From assembly GCA_029204045.2 (NCBI GenBank), contig CM055063.1, positions 30,366,810 through 30,430,809 on the forward strand: a stretch of DNA of 64,000 nt, given 5' to 3'. Both the position numbers and the translations under genes were made by a program. This document shows positions 45,141 to 56,271 of the stretch, piece after piece. The DNA is from Tillandsia leiboldiana. Taxonomy: Eukaryota; Streptophyta; Magnoliopsida; Poales; Bromeliaceae. Positions within the stretch are counted from its first letter, which is position 1; every line of letters starts with the position of its first letter. The notes under the pieces were generated by a model. It saw nothing but the letters and a program-made list of their open reading frames with translations. It did no database searches and was not told the DNA's origin.

Positions 45141-45192
45141 TGGCGGATCTGTTAGCGAGCCCGGGTCGCAGTTTCGACCCCGGGGCGTGACA

Positions 45193-47000
45193 ACTAGTGT
45201 TGTCACAAAGAATTGTTACCGAAGTTGCTGAAATCCGGAAGTCGCTCAACACACTTTTCATCCAAATGAGTTGGGTTGAACAACTACCCGCTGAAATATA
45301 TTCTGCTTCGGCAGTCGAGAGTGCTATGCAGTATTGCTTTTTACTGTGCCATGCAACAAGGCAGTGGCCTAAATAAAAACATGCACCACTCGTACTTTTC
45401 CGATCATCCACAGATCCTGCCCAATCGGCATCTGAGTATCCAATAATATCTAGACTTGTTCCCATAGGATACCAAATTCCGAAATTTATGGTTCCTTTAA
45501 TGTATCGGATGATCCGTTTCACCGCTTTCAGGTGAACCTCCTTTGGTGCAGATTGATATCTCGCGCAGATCCCAACACCAAAAGATATATCCGGGCGACT
45601 AGCCGTGAGGTAAAGTAGACTTCCAATCATACTCCGATAAAGTTTCTCGTCTACATTCTCACTAAAAGATTCACTTCCTAATCCTTTATTGCTAGTTCCC
45701 ATTGGAGTTGGAAAATCTTTACAATTTTCTAGATCAAACTTTTTGACCAACTCCAAAGCATACTTGGATTGACACAAATGGATGTCTTCGTCACTCTGTT
45801 TCACTTGCAATCCAAGGAAATAAGTCAATTCGCCCATCATTGACATCTCAAATTCGCTTTCCATGGTTTCAGCGAATTTAGAAGCATCATTATCCTTTGT
45901 TGCTCCAAAAACAATGTCATCGACATAGATTTGTGCAACAATGAAGTTATTTTGATAATGCTTCACAAAGAGAGTCCTGTCAGCTCCCCCTCGAGTATAG
46001 CCCTTATCCAATAGGTGCTTTGTTAGCCTTTCGTACCATGCTCGCGGTGCTTGTTTTAAACTGTAAAGAGCATTTTTCAAACGAAAAACATGGTTAGGTA
46101 GTTTACAGTCTACAAAACCTTTCGGTTGAGCCACATAAACTTCCTCATTTAAAAACCCATTTAAAAGCGTGCTCTTAACGTCCATTTGAAACAATTTTAT
46201 TTTAAAATGACAAGCTATCGCGAATAATATACGAATGGACTCGAGTCTAGCTACAGGGGCGAAAGTTTCATCAAAGTCTATACCTTCTACTTGAGAGTAG
46301 CCTTGAGCAACTAAACGTGCTTTGTTCCTGATGATGGTACCATCTTCATTTTTCTTATTCTTGAAAATCCATTTGGTACCTATCACATTGTGTTGCTTTG
46401 GAGGCTTTGTTAATTCCCAGACTTTGTTTCGCTCAAACTGATGGAGCTCTTCCTGCATTGCTTTAATCCAGTAGTCATCCTGAAGAGCTTCATCGATGTT
46501 CTTTGGTTCGATCAAGGAAACGTAGCAAGCGAATCCGCAAACCAACTGTCTCCGAGTTTTGACTCCTTCTTGTGGGTCTCCAATGATGTTTGATTCAGGA
46601 TGATCGTTGGAGATGCGTAACGTTTGTTGTAACGGAGTACTCGGAGGTACATGAGATGATTCCTGCACATCAGATAAACTTGAAGAACCATTAGATGCAT
46701 CATTAATATTGGAAGTATTATCATGAGAAGATGCACTTACAGGAGTATCATCATGAAGAGTGATATCGAGGGTAGATTTTTCAGATGCAAAGTGAAAAGC
46801 TTCATCTACTTTAACATTTATAGATTCTACAATCGTTTTAGATTCCATGTTAATTACCCGATATGCTCTGCTATTTGTAGAATAACCCAAAAAGATCCCT
46901 TCGTCACTTCGAGAATCGAACTTACCAAGATTTTCGCGATCACGCAAAATAAAACATCGACTCCCAAAGATACGAAAGTATTTTATTATTCGGTTTTCTA
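45193..47000 (-). pseudogene. pol: Copia-1 RT and RNase H (interrupted)
   Basis: Contains [13 protein letters not shown] (integrase tail), a Ser-rich linker, then RT with [41 protein letters not shown] and catalytic YVDDIVFG, and RNase H with [14 protein letters not shown] and STAEAEYIS. The frame is open for about 600 codons. It is entered by a frameshift near 47000 and ends where D was inserted; the ORF appears to run to 44920 only because it reads into D's LTR. Confidence 0.93.
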
Positions 47001-47623
47001 CTAAACCACAGTTCATATGGTGTATTTAAAGTTCCTGGGTGCAAATACACTCGATTAATGACATAGACAGCGGTGTTCACAGCCTCATCCCAAAAATGTA
47101 GCGGTAAATTTCGGCTATGAAGCATCACACGCGCCATCTCTTGAACAACCCTGTTTTTGCGCTCAACAACACCATTCTGCTGAGGTGTATAGGGTGCCGA
47201 GAATTCATGTTTTATGCCGTTGGAAGTGCAAAAATCAATGAATTTGGAATTAATGAATTCTCCACCTCTATCACTTCTAACACGAATGATCTTTTCATTC
47301 TTTTCAATCATAATACGATGGCAAATCTCATGAAAAGAATCAAACGTATCAGCTTTCTCTTTTAAAAATGCTACCCATGAAAACCTAGAGAAATCATCAA
47401 CCAATAAGAAAATATACCATTTACCTCCCAAAGATGGTTGACGGGTGGGCCCCATTAAATCCATGTGCAGTAATTCCAAGGGCCGTTTGGTACCAACGTG
47501 GTTCAGGTTCTTGTGTGCAGCCCTTGATTGTTTTCCCTTAAGACAACCTCCGCACACAATGTTGTTTTTAAATAAAAGTTTAGGAACCCCCTTAACCACG
47601 TCTTTATTTGAAATCTTTGCTAG
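46940..47623 (-). pseudogene. pol: Copia-1 integrase
   Basis: Zinc-domain end CGGCLKGKQSR, then the catalytic core HMDLMGP, RVRSDRGGEF and the Glu in NGVVERKNR, all DDE residues present. A TAA stop (47624-47626) precedes it in the same frame; a frameshift near 47000 separates it from the RT frame. Confidence 0.92.
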
Positions 47624-48010
47624 TTATTTAAAATTTATGTGACCAAGTCTTTCATGCCAAAGTGTTTCATTATCCAAAGAAACTAGGTTACATTTTTCTG
47701 AAATTTTATTAGGAACAACATAGCAATTGTTTTCAGATCTAACCCCTTTTAAAAATAAGACATGGTCCTTATCAGTTACAACACATTCAACAGATGAAAA
47801 GTTAACTGAAAAACCATTGTCGCAAAGTTGACTTATGCTAATGAGGTTAGTATTAAGGCCATCAACAAATAACACGTTTTTCAAAATCGGGCCATCTGGA
47901 ATAGCTACTGTTCCTTTTCCAACAATTTTGGAAGATCGACCGTCTCCGAAAACAACGAGTCCTCCGGAGATTTTCTCAAAGTTTTGAAAACTATTTTTGT
48001 CACCGGTCAT
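47624..48010 (-). pseudogene. pol: Copia-1 protease C-terminus and GAG-pre-integrase
   Basis: Begins MTGDKNSF just after the broken protease active-site region, then ILKNVLFVDGLNTNLISISQLCD and LWHERLGHI, typical of the copia GAG-pre-integrase domain. A one-base loss near 48010 separates it from the protease DSG motif. Confidence 0.88.
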
Positions 48011-48963
48011 GTGCGGGAATAACCGCTATCCAGATACCAAGACGAATTATCATAAGCATGCAAGGAAACATTAGTAACAAGACAAGGGAAGATTTCACCT
48101 TTGCGCACCCAAAACCTTTTGGAATGCGTCGGTAATGGTCGTGAGGTTATTCTCCTAGGTGAAGGCGTCTTGTTAGATCGATTGCTGCTTCTTGATGATG
48201 TCGTCTTGTGCGGTGAACTACCAAGTCTCTTTTCCTTTGTATGATTTGCATTTGATTTCTGAGGAATCACCTTTTTGGTAGTCGTTGCAAGAAATGTCTG
48301 AGTTGAGCGTTTGGCTCCTGTCTTGCAATATCTCCTTATGTGCCCTGAAATACCACAACGAAAACATACCTTTGCGCTTGACGATCCCGAAGAGAAAGAA
48401 GTAGGCTTGTTGTCGTTGTTTGTCGTGAATCCCGGTGTCGGAGGAGGAGATACCGACTGAGGCACAAAAACTGTCCCACTCGAACTTGGACTGTTTCCAG
48501 TTTGAGTGTACCCGAGGCCGAACCGATTTGTTTGACCAAGACCAAGAAGCTTATCCAACTTACTCCTTCTAGAAGAAAATCTCTTTAAGTCATCCTTTAG
48601 TTGGAGAATGGTCTTTGTCATTTCCAATTTATCTTGTTGGGCCTCGATGTAGAGCTTTGAGAAGTGATCCGCTTTATCCACCAGTTTTGTATGTTCCTTC
48701 TCAAAAAGCTCATTGGACTCTTGAAGGGAAACATTTGCTTTTATCAGATTATCCCATTCCACTTCAAGATCGATCGAGAGAGAAGTTACCCTTTTTACTT
48801 CTACTTCGAGATCCTGTAATCTCCCTCTCAACCCCTTGTTTTGTTTAGCCAGTTTCTTTGAATCCCGTAAAAGTCTGTGGTAGGCTAAAACAAAATCTTC
48901 ACCTTCAGAGTTACTTGATTCATCATCCGTTGCAGTTTTTTCAACCCGGGAGGAGTTGGACAA
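48007..48963 (-). pseudogene. gag-pol: Copia-1 gag distal part and protease start
   Basis: A Glu/Lys-rich coiled-coil stretch (DLEVEVKRVTSLSIDLEVEW), a second zinc knuckle CFRCGISGHIRRYC, a basic Ser-rich region and the protease active site WYLDSG. In frame with the upstream gag part except for TAA at 48964-48966. Long gags with coiled coils fit Sireviruses. Confidence 0.85.
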
Positions 48964-48966
48964 TTA

Positions 48967-50100
48967 ATTTGAAGTATTTGCCATTAAGCACATGAAGGGT
49001 GAAGATGTGGACGCGTGGAATGCCGTTGCGCTTTCTTCTTCATCACTTGAGGATGACTCATTTGACGTTGAGTTGTCATCCCAGGTGACGACTTGCATCG
49101 CTTTCTTCTTCGACGGATTCTTAGTTGGACACTCCGTTGAGATATGGCCGTATCCTCGGCACTTGAAGCATTGGACTTGTCCTTCTGAACTTTTCTTGTC
49201 CTTTGAAAAGTTCTCTTGCTTTCTTGACTTGTAACTTGAAATACCCTTGCCTTTCTTCGACTTTCCGAAGGATGGAGTTTTACTTGAATTACCCCATCGA
49301 AAGTTGCGGCGAAACTTCCTTGTCAAGAGAGCGAGCTGCTTCTCAAATTCCTCCATAGATAGGTTATCGTCATCGTCTGAGGAGGATGAATCCGTGTCTT
49401 CTTCCTTTGTTGTTTTCAAAGCATAACCTGAAGACTTAGAAGAGGATGCCTTTCCCGAAGAATAGTTAGTAGTAAATGTCATTTCATAAGTTTGTAATGA
49501 ACCAACTAGTTCTTCTACACGCATTTCGTCCGGGTGTTTAATAGTTTCAATGGCTGTAACCTTTGGGCGAAATCGTTCAGGAAGAGTTCTTAAGATCTTT
49601 CTTACAACCTTAAATTCTGGAATCTTCTCTCCCAGGTTAGCACATGAGTTTACGATGTCTTGCAATCGTGTATAGTAGTCCGTGAAAGATTCATTTTCTG
49701 CCATGAAAATAGAGTCAAATCTGCTCGTAAGCATTTGCAGCTTTTGAATCTTCACGAGCTTAGTTCCCTCATGTGTAACCTGAAGAACATCCCAGATTTC
49801 TTTCGCAGTCTCACATGCCGAGACACGAAAGAATTCAGTTTGAGATAAGGCATTAAAAATAGCATTAATTCCCTTAACATTGTAAGAAGATGAATCTAAC
49901 TCTTCCTTGGTCCACTTCGACCTAGGTTTGATGGTGCGAACATCAGCAATAATTTCAGTTGGATTAGACCATCCTAATTCAATTGATTGCCACACCCGTT
50001 CATCGATGGAAATTAAAAAGGCTTTCATCCGTACTCTCCAGTACGCATAATTTGTTCCATCAAAGAATGGGGGTCTGTTGATGTTTCAACCTTCAACCAT
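48967..50100 (-). pseudogene. gag: Copia-1 gag
   Basis: Starts at ATG 50098-50100; codon 5 is TGA (50086-50088), where copia-2 has a Gly codon. The rest is open: KAFLISIDERVWQSIELGW, a UBN2-type gag core (AKEIWDVLQVTHEG, TRLQDIVNSCANLG, LRTLPERFRPKV), an acidic linker and the zinc knuckle CFKCRGYGHISTEC near 49131-49172. It corresponds closely to copia-2 gag at 57610-58569. Confidence 0.92.
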
Positions 50101-50116
50101 TGTTTACAACCCTATT

Positions 50117-50131
50117 CCCGCTCTGATACCA
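50117..50131 (-). promoter_or_regulatory. Primer-binding site of copia-1
   Basis: Minus-strand TGGTATCAGAGCGGG, two bases inside the 5' LTR end; complementary to initiator Met tRNA. Confidence 0.9.
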
Positions 50132-50133
50132 CT

Positions 50134-51410
50134 TGTTGGGTTATATGTAATAATGGATCTAAATAGGGGAAAAAATACCTAGAGGGGGGTGAATAGGTGT
50201 AAACAATAAACACTCAAAAAATCATTGCGCAATAAAAACCCAATGCGGAAATATAAATGAACACGCAAGATTTTTACGTGGAAAACTCCAAACCGGAGTA
50301 AAAAACCACGGGACCGATAACACGGTGAAATCCACTAGAATTAAACACGTACAAGGTGATATACCGTACTCACAGACGACTCAACCTTTTCCATACGCTC
50401 CTAGTTGATCTTCTCCGCTCGCTCCGCAACGCGTCTCGAATCCACAATCTGCGTCCAACGCCGAATCCACGGCGTCCAACGTCGAGTCCACGACGTCTGA
50501 CCGAATCCACGGTCTTCACCCAGTAGCACGCTTCGAATCCACGAACGTACCTCGCTCCGAATCCACGAGAGCGGTTGCACCTTGAATCCACAAGGCCACG
50601 CGAGTCCACGCGCCGATTTTGGGGTAAATCGTTGTTTTTGGGTGGTGATGATCCGCCGAATACTTAGATCAAAGATAGATAGGAAATACCATCTAAGTAT
50701 TCATTAGTTTGATTCAACTCAAGATGTGAGTATGAAAACCTAGAATCAAACTAATCAATATAGATGAAGAAACATAGAGTAATATCTAATGATTTCCTTT
50801 CTTCTCTATATGTGGATCTTAGGCCGTATAAAAGATGACGGCTTGTATGTGGATTTACGGCTTTTCTAGAAAAATGAAACATAGGGTCTATTTATAGGTT
50901 AGAAACCCTAGGAAGAAGATAAGGATCAAAAACTGTCTGTTTCTGGAAATTTTCACGACGGCGATCCGGATCGGATTAGCTGTGATCCGGATCGTCATAA
51001 CGAGTCAGGCAATTCCAGAAAAACAGGGTTCGGGATCTGGATTGTAATGCACGATCCGGATCGTTCATGTATTCTAGCAAATTCCCATGTTCGGGATCCG
51101 GATCGAAATGACTTTGATCCGGATCGGATTTGCCAATGAACAAGCACCCTTCGGGATCCGGATTGGACTGTCTGATCCGGATCCTGAACATGTCCCATGT
51201 TCAGTTCTTGATTTTTATGCAATAAAAAATTCTTCCGAGTGTTTCTACACTACAAGAAGTATTCGGATCACCAAAAATATTTAGTTAAACTTACCTGATC
51301 CTTTTGAATTCTTCTTTCTTGAGATTGAGGTATATGATCGAAACTTCATTCATCTTCAATCTTCAAGACTTAACACTTTCACGAAATGCGCCAAAACAAA
51401 ATCCGTAACA
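50134..51410 (-). mobile_element. Copia-1 5' LTR
   Basis: 1277 bp, reverse of 6154-7430 with few differences. AGAGA at 51411-51415 is the target duplication. Palindromes lie at 50963-51183, TATA box at 50888-50896. Confidence 0.95.
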
Positions 51411-51733
51411 AGAGACTGATGTAGCGAGGATATATTATGTATTGAGAGACTGTACACCGATGTATTCATTGGAGATATCTCCCGGTTGGGTTCAGAGCTT
51501 GTATTTGAGGACATTGTATTATTATTATTATTTTTGGGAGACGGTCATTGTTGTATTATTTCCAGTTGTACAGTGATTGATTTTAGTTATACAGCAGGTT
51601 TTTATTTTTAGCTCTGATATCTGTTAGCTGTAGTACTTTTCTTGCAGGTAGGACGCTTCGCCTATGCGGCTTTGGCATAGGTGGCGGATCTGTTGGCGAG
51701 CCCGGGTCGCAGTTTCGACCCTGGGGCGTGACA
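51411..51733 (+). mobile_element. Element B 3' LTR, terminal end
   Basis: U5 end of a gypsy LTR: CTGAT (51614-51618), acceptor TTCTTGCAG ending 51647, hairpin CCTATGC-GGCTTTG-GCATAGG (51661-51681), end GGGGCGTGACA. It is the missing end of 7431-10610, broken by copia-1; orientation agrees only after inverting the left contig. Confidence 0.85.
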
Positions 51734-52065
51734 AGAGGGATCGCCGATTTCGACCTAGGGTAGTCGAACCGGGTAAGGATATAAATGTACGACTGATGAG
51801 TTGATTGTAATGTTAAAGCACAAAAATCGCCAATAAAAACACGGCTGATTGGCCGGTATATACTCTAAAGGAAAAAAACAAGATAAAGACATTGCTGAGC
51901 CAATTTACACTTTAAATTGATAAATAAAGATACGACCGAATGGTCGGTTTACACTTTATATTAATAAAGAAGAACGGGATACAAGTGGGAGAAAAGTGAT
52001 AGAAGGATTACAATTAAGCCTACTCCTAAAAAAGCAGTAAAAAAAAGTCGTAAATACAGATATGA
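51734..52065. other. AT-rich island, unassigned
   Basis: No ORF or LTR signature. Two related stretches (CGGCTGATTGGCCGGTATA and CGACCGAATGGTCGGTTTA) suggest a degraded repeat. It flanks element B and may be older host or retroelement DNA. Confidence 0.4.
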
Positions 52066-52389
52066 TGTGGTGTCCCGAAGCCCCGTGTGTTTTGTTTGTG
52101 TGGTCGGCGGTGAGAAAACACCTATTTTTGGTGTATTGAGTCTGTTGCGCGTCAAACGGACGCAAAAAAGGACTCAGCGCGCGAAAACGGTCGAAATCAG
52201 CTGTTTTCGGGCTAAATGGGCCTACCGAGTCCATTTTGGTAGTGGGTTGGTTCACGGCCCCACTTGTGCGTGCACTGGGACTAGCGGGCGCTGGCGGCGT
52301 CACGTGGCACAGCGCCATTGGCCGGGTCGCTCCCATCGCGCCGCGATTGGCGCGGGTGGGCCACGTGGCGCAGCCCTATTGGCCGGCGC
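52066..52389 (+). mobile_element. Gypsy LTR K, U3 fragment
   Basis: Starts TGTGGTGTCCCG and resembles the U3 start of J and C (ACACCTATTTTTGGTGT, CGCGTCAAACGGACGC). It has two perfect ERSE sites and is cut by J at 52390. Confidence 0.7.
52303..52382 (-). promoter_or_regulatory. Two perfect ERSE sites in LTR K
   Basis: CCAAT-N9-CCACG at 52303-52321 and 52364-52382, antisense to the LTR. Confidence 0.7.
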
Positions 52390-54641
52390 TGTAGTAGCCC
52401 CGATCCCCGTGTAGTTTTCCCCATGACCCATGTAGTGGAACACCTATTAGTGGTGTGTCGGACCCGCAACGCGTCAAATGGACGCATTGGACGGACTCAG
52501 TGAGGTTTCTGGATCAAGCCCGTCCTTCGGCTGCTTTCGCTGAATTTTAGAAAGGGTTTCAGGCTAATCCGAGACCGAATTTGGATTCAGCGCGGAAAAA
52601 TGCCGAAAATCGGCTATTTACTTGTATTTTTCGGAGTCTGGATGCCCAAAAGCGAACACCCGGAAGTTTACCACGCGTTTCGGTGCATGGGGGGAGCTGT
52701 GGACCGAGAGGGACGACACGTGGCGGTCCCAGATTGGTGGGCGCAGTGTGCGCGGTCCACGCGGGAGGCATGGACCGGGGCGGGGGCCACGTGGCGGTGC
52801 CTGAGTGGACGGCGCAATGTGCGCGGTCCACCCAGAGGCGCGGGGTAGGCAGGGCAGTTGGGGCAGGTGGGCGCGGCATGGCGTGCACGCGGGTGCGCCA
52901 CGCGGCGCCCCGCGGTTAGGCTGCACCACCCGCTCCCCCTGCGCGGTCGGGCCACGTGGCGCGGCCGCCATGCTGTTTGGCGCTCCGGGACACGTGGCGC
53001 GCCCGGAATGATCCGGGCGCGGCCTTTGGTGTGCACTGTTCGACGCCCGAAAGTTTCGGGCACCCGAAAACGTACCCAAAAGTGTCTTTTCTTTTATTTT
53101 TCTTTGGCTATAAATTGACTTCCTCTCCCTCTCTTCTCTCTTTTTACTGGGTTTTTCGAGTAGGGGTTTTTAGCAGATCTCCTTCCACCTTTTCTCCATC
53201 TCCCATAGAGATTTGATGATTTTTTGGAGATCTCGACATCGGCGATTTCTGCGATTCGGTGCACTGCGACGTTCTTTCTTCGGAGGCCTTTTTCGTCGCA
53301 TTTCGGTCCACGATGTCCCCAGAGCTACCCCGAAGGAGTTTTTGGACGATTTTTGCGGCATCGATTTCAGGAGAGATAGGCCTTCAATTTCCCTAATGAT
53401 CACCTTGCTTTATTCTGAGTTCTTGGCATGGTTTACGAGGCATCTTTGAACCCCTTTCCTGCTGGTGGTTTTTCTGGACAGCGGAGGCTTGTCGGATTTT
53501 TATCTTTGTGCTCAGTTATCGGATTTCAGCCTGTGAGGACTTGATTGACATCTACTCTTCGCGAGGATCGCCGCCGTATTTTTATTGGAATTTTTGGAGA
53601 TTATCTCCCTGGTGGTAATTAAGCTTCTTTGGAACAGATTTTTCAGCAGTGTGTATGTTATGGGAATTTTTGCTTATTGCAATGTTTGGACCATATCTTT
53701 GTACCCAGGAGGAGTTTTCTGGTATTTTTGGACTCGTTGGAATCATGGGAATCTGAGGATTGTCCCCGTTTAGTTTCAGCCTATTTGGATCTTGGATTGA
53801 CGCGCGCTTCAGGTGGGTTGCTTCGTCTCCAAAATCGGTGGACGATTTTCTAACTCTATATTGTTAGTGAGCATGCATTATGTGAGTAGTATTAGAAAGC
53901 ATGTTGTATCAGGTAGGATTTTCTAGTGTAGTGATTCTAATCATGTTGATTATTACTTCCTATCTGTGTTGATTAAATGTTAGTATTGGACTTGACCTAG
54001 CACCCTGTCATATGTTGCATGTGTAACCAGACTGCTAGAAAACTCTCACTTCAGCTAGGTTCTTTTATGTTCTAGTTTCCACCTCTTGCATTCCTTTTTT
54101 CTGGATTTAGAGTTTCTCCTCGCCCGGATAGTGGGCCGAGTGGTCGAGTTATTGTGGGATGCATTAGCACTCGTGCCCGGGGGCCGAGTGGAGTCTGGTA
54201 GCTGTGGCTAGTGTTGTGCCAATGTTGGGAGCCGTTTGGGTAAACGGTGGTCTCGGGTTGTCGGGTATTCTCCAACCAGTGTCATTAGCACTGTGTTTGT
54301 AGTAGTGTTGAACTGGTGATAGCAGGACCTTGAACCTAGACTATTATTGGACACACATAATTTTATTAAACTAATATTTTCCTACCAAATTCCGAAGGGT
54401 TGCCGGAGCCTGTTCTTGTTTGATAGGGTGAAGGCATTCGCCCTTTGGGGTTTGGAAAATAAAACTTGTTTTGACTAATTTTCTTAAAGAACTAAAATTC
54501 ATTAAATTGGGTTTCTTAAATAAATTTTTTTTTTAGTAATAACTGCCATCTTTTCTTACAAAACTTTCTCACCCGAGAGCATTTGAGTGATCTGGATTCT
54601 AGGGGTCGTTTCCTTATTGGGAACGAAAGCTACGGGGGCTG
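52390..54641 (+). mobile_element. Gypsy LTR J, 5' part
   Basis: TGTAGTAGCCCCG start, ERSE-type U3, TATA (about 53109-53115) and a transcribed region related to C, D and H. Interrupted at 54642 by reversed LTR E; the rest lies beyond the window. No coding sequence. Confidence 0.75.
52719..52808 (-). promoter_or_regulatory. ERSE-like sites in LTR J
   Basis: 52719-52737 perfect CCAAT-N9-CCACG; 52790-52808 CCACT-N9-CCACG. Confidence 0.65.
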
Positions 54642-56271
54642 TGTCACGCCCCGGGTGTAAACCAGAACCCGGGCCCGTCTACAGATCCGCTATGCACACG
54701 GTATTTTTCGTGTACACGAAGCGTCGGTAACCTGCTCAGATATAAGAGATAACAATAATAGAGCATAAAATCAGAGCTGAACTAAAACTATTACATCTCA
54801 AACCAAAGCTAGAAATAAAGTAAAGAACAACTGTAAATAAATACAAGTAATACTCCCAGCTCACCACAAATGTACAAACAGCTGGCTAAAGCCAGACCCA
54901 AAATAAAGTACAATAAAAACTGTTTGAGAAGATAGGGTACAACAAAAGTCCAGCTAGCGACTGTCGGGTGGACTCTCTATCTAGTGCGCTATCCTCTTAC
55001 CTCAATCAGATGCTGACGGCCCAGCAACTCCCGCAGAGGACTCTGCAAAGCAAAGGGAGAAACAAAGAAAAAGACTATGGGGGTGAGAACTACTATAAAA
55101 ACAGTAGCCTCCCCTAGTGGGTAAAGCCTCAAACCCGGACACACCCACTAGGTCTACCAGAGGCAAAAAGAAAAGGAGTAAGGTGGTATGCTGAAATATG
55201 ACTGCTGAAGAAAAGCTACCACTAATATGCCTCTAAATGCCGAGCCAATAAGAATAGCTAAATGTATGCATCAGAACATGTAACTGCCAGAATAAACCCA
55301 ATCAAATGGACCGGTATAGAACCCGGCACTGCCTGCTCTGTCCTCAATCTCACGAACTCAGTAACTCATGACCGGCACCCAACACGGTCGTAACGCTATC
55401 CAACTGACCGGCACCCGTCATGGTCTAAAGCCTACTCCGGAGTGGCACTCGAGGGGAGCGACCCACACGAGTAAGGTAACTCTGTCATCAGTATGACAAG
55501 TATCTCTGTTAAGTATCTCAATATAACAAGACTGGATCACGACTATGGTCAAAGTGGGAAAAACCCTCCACTAAAGATAACCCGAACCCCCAATCAATGC
55601 AATAATACTCAATAAGTGAAAAACTCTATCCACTAGAGAAATCTGATACCCAATCTGATGCATAAGTAAACATCCGGTCAACCGCCCAATGTCCGCGGTC
55701 GCCGCGACACCCCACAAGTCCAAAATCTGATAAAGTAATCAATATCTGGCCAACCGCCTAATGTCCGCGGTTACCACAATGCCTCAAAATCCATAATCTG
55801 ATAAGATAACAATATCCGGTCAACCGCCTACTATCCGCGGTTGCCGCATACCCATAATCAAGTTCCGCCTGTCCCTGATCCCAAGGTCCCAGCTACACTA
55901 TCCCAGACCCCTGCTCAATCCCGAGCAACATAAATCAAAAGTCTAAATGTAAAGGAGAAGGAAACAATCATGATTTCTCCTAAGTCAAATTCCAACAATA
56001 GTGTAGCAGAAAAAGGGTGGCCTAACTAGATGTCCAAACAAGCATGCAAGTGTCCTCATGCTGATGAAAGAAAGATAAATATCATTGAACAATACAGTAT
56101 TTAAAGCATGCTATTCCCATATAATAAGGATATCACAAGTATACTACATACTAACATATCACAAGTCCGACTATACCAGCATGCATAATAACCACGATAT
56201 ACTAATCTGCATTCAACAATGAGGATTATTCTAGTATTCCTAGTGAGTAAAATCAAAGCTGAGGTCTATAA
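54642..56271 (-). mobile_element. Gypsy LTR E (reversed, partial)
   Basis: Minus-strand LTR end GGGGCGTGACA at 54642, acceptor (54732-54733), branch CTGAT (54770-54774) and U5 hairpin (54694-54715, one G-U). Related to LTR B. Interrupted by copia-2 at 56272. Confidence 0.8.
55671..55850. repeat. Three tandem copies of about 77 bp
   Basis: Units around CAACCGCC(C/T)A...TCCGCGGT. LTR B has one unit at about 8545-8590. Confidence 0.75.

Larger units (their letters stand above)
40638..45192 (+). mobile_element. Element D 3' LTR (4.55 kb)
   Basis: TGTAAAGTACC...GGGGCGTGACA, 4555 bp, unusually long. ACTAG follows at 45193-45197 and matches the other end of D at 2848-2852 on the opposite strand. 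Contents in order: U3 with a 160-bp tandem duplication, TATA, GA-rich leader, donor GAG|GTAAGT, three GC-rich minisatellites, a low-complexity middle part, branch motif, acceptor and U5 hairpin. No coding sequence. Confidence 0.95.
45193..51410 (-). mobile_element. Copia-1 (Sirevirus-like), 5' half
   Basis: On the minus strand: 5' LTR, tRNA-iMet primer site, gag, protease, integrase, RT and RNase H up to codon CDNTS, where D interrupts. The remaining RNase H codons are at 2848 on the plus strand. LTRs of both halves are 1277 bp. Two frameshifts and at least three stops are present. Confidence 0.93.

Noticed and set aside
44920..45192. C-terminal extension of the copia RT ORF
   Set aside because: Readthrough of the frame into D's LTR end after the insertion site.
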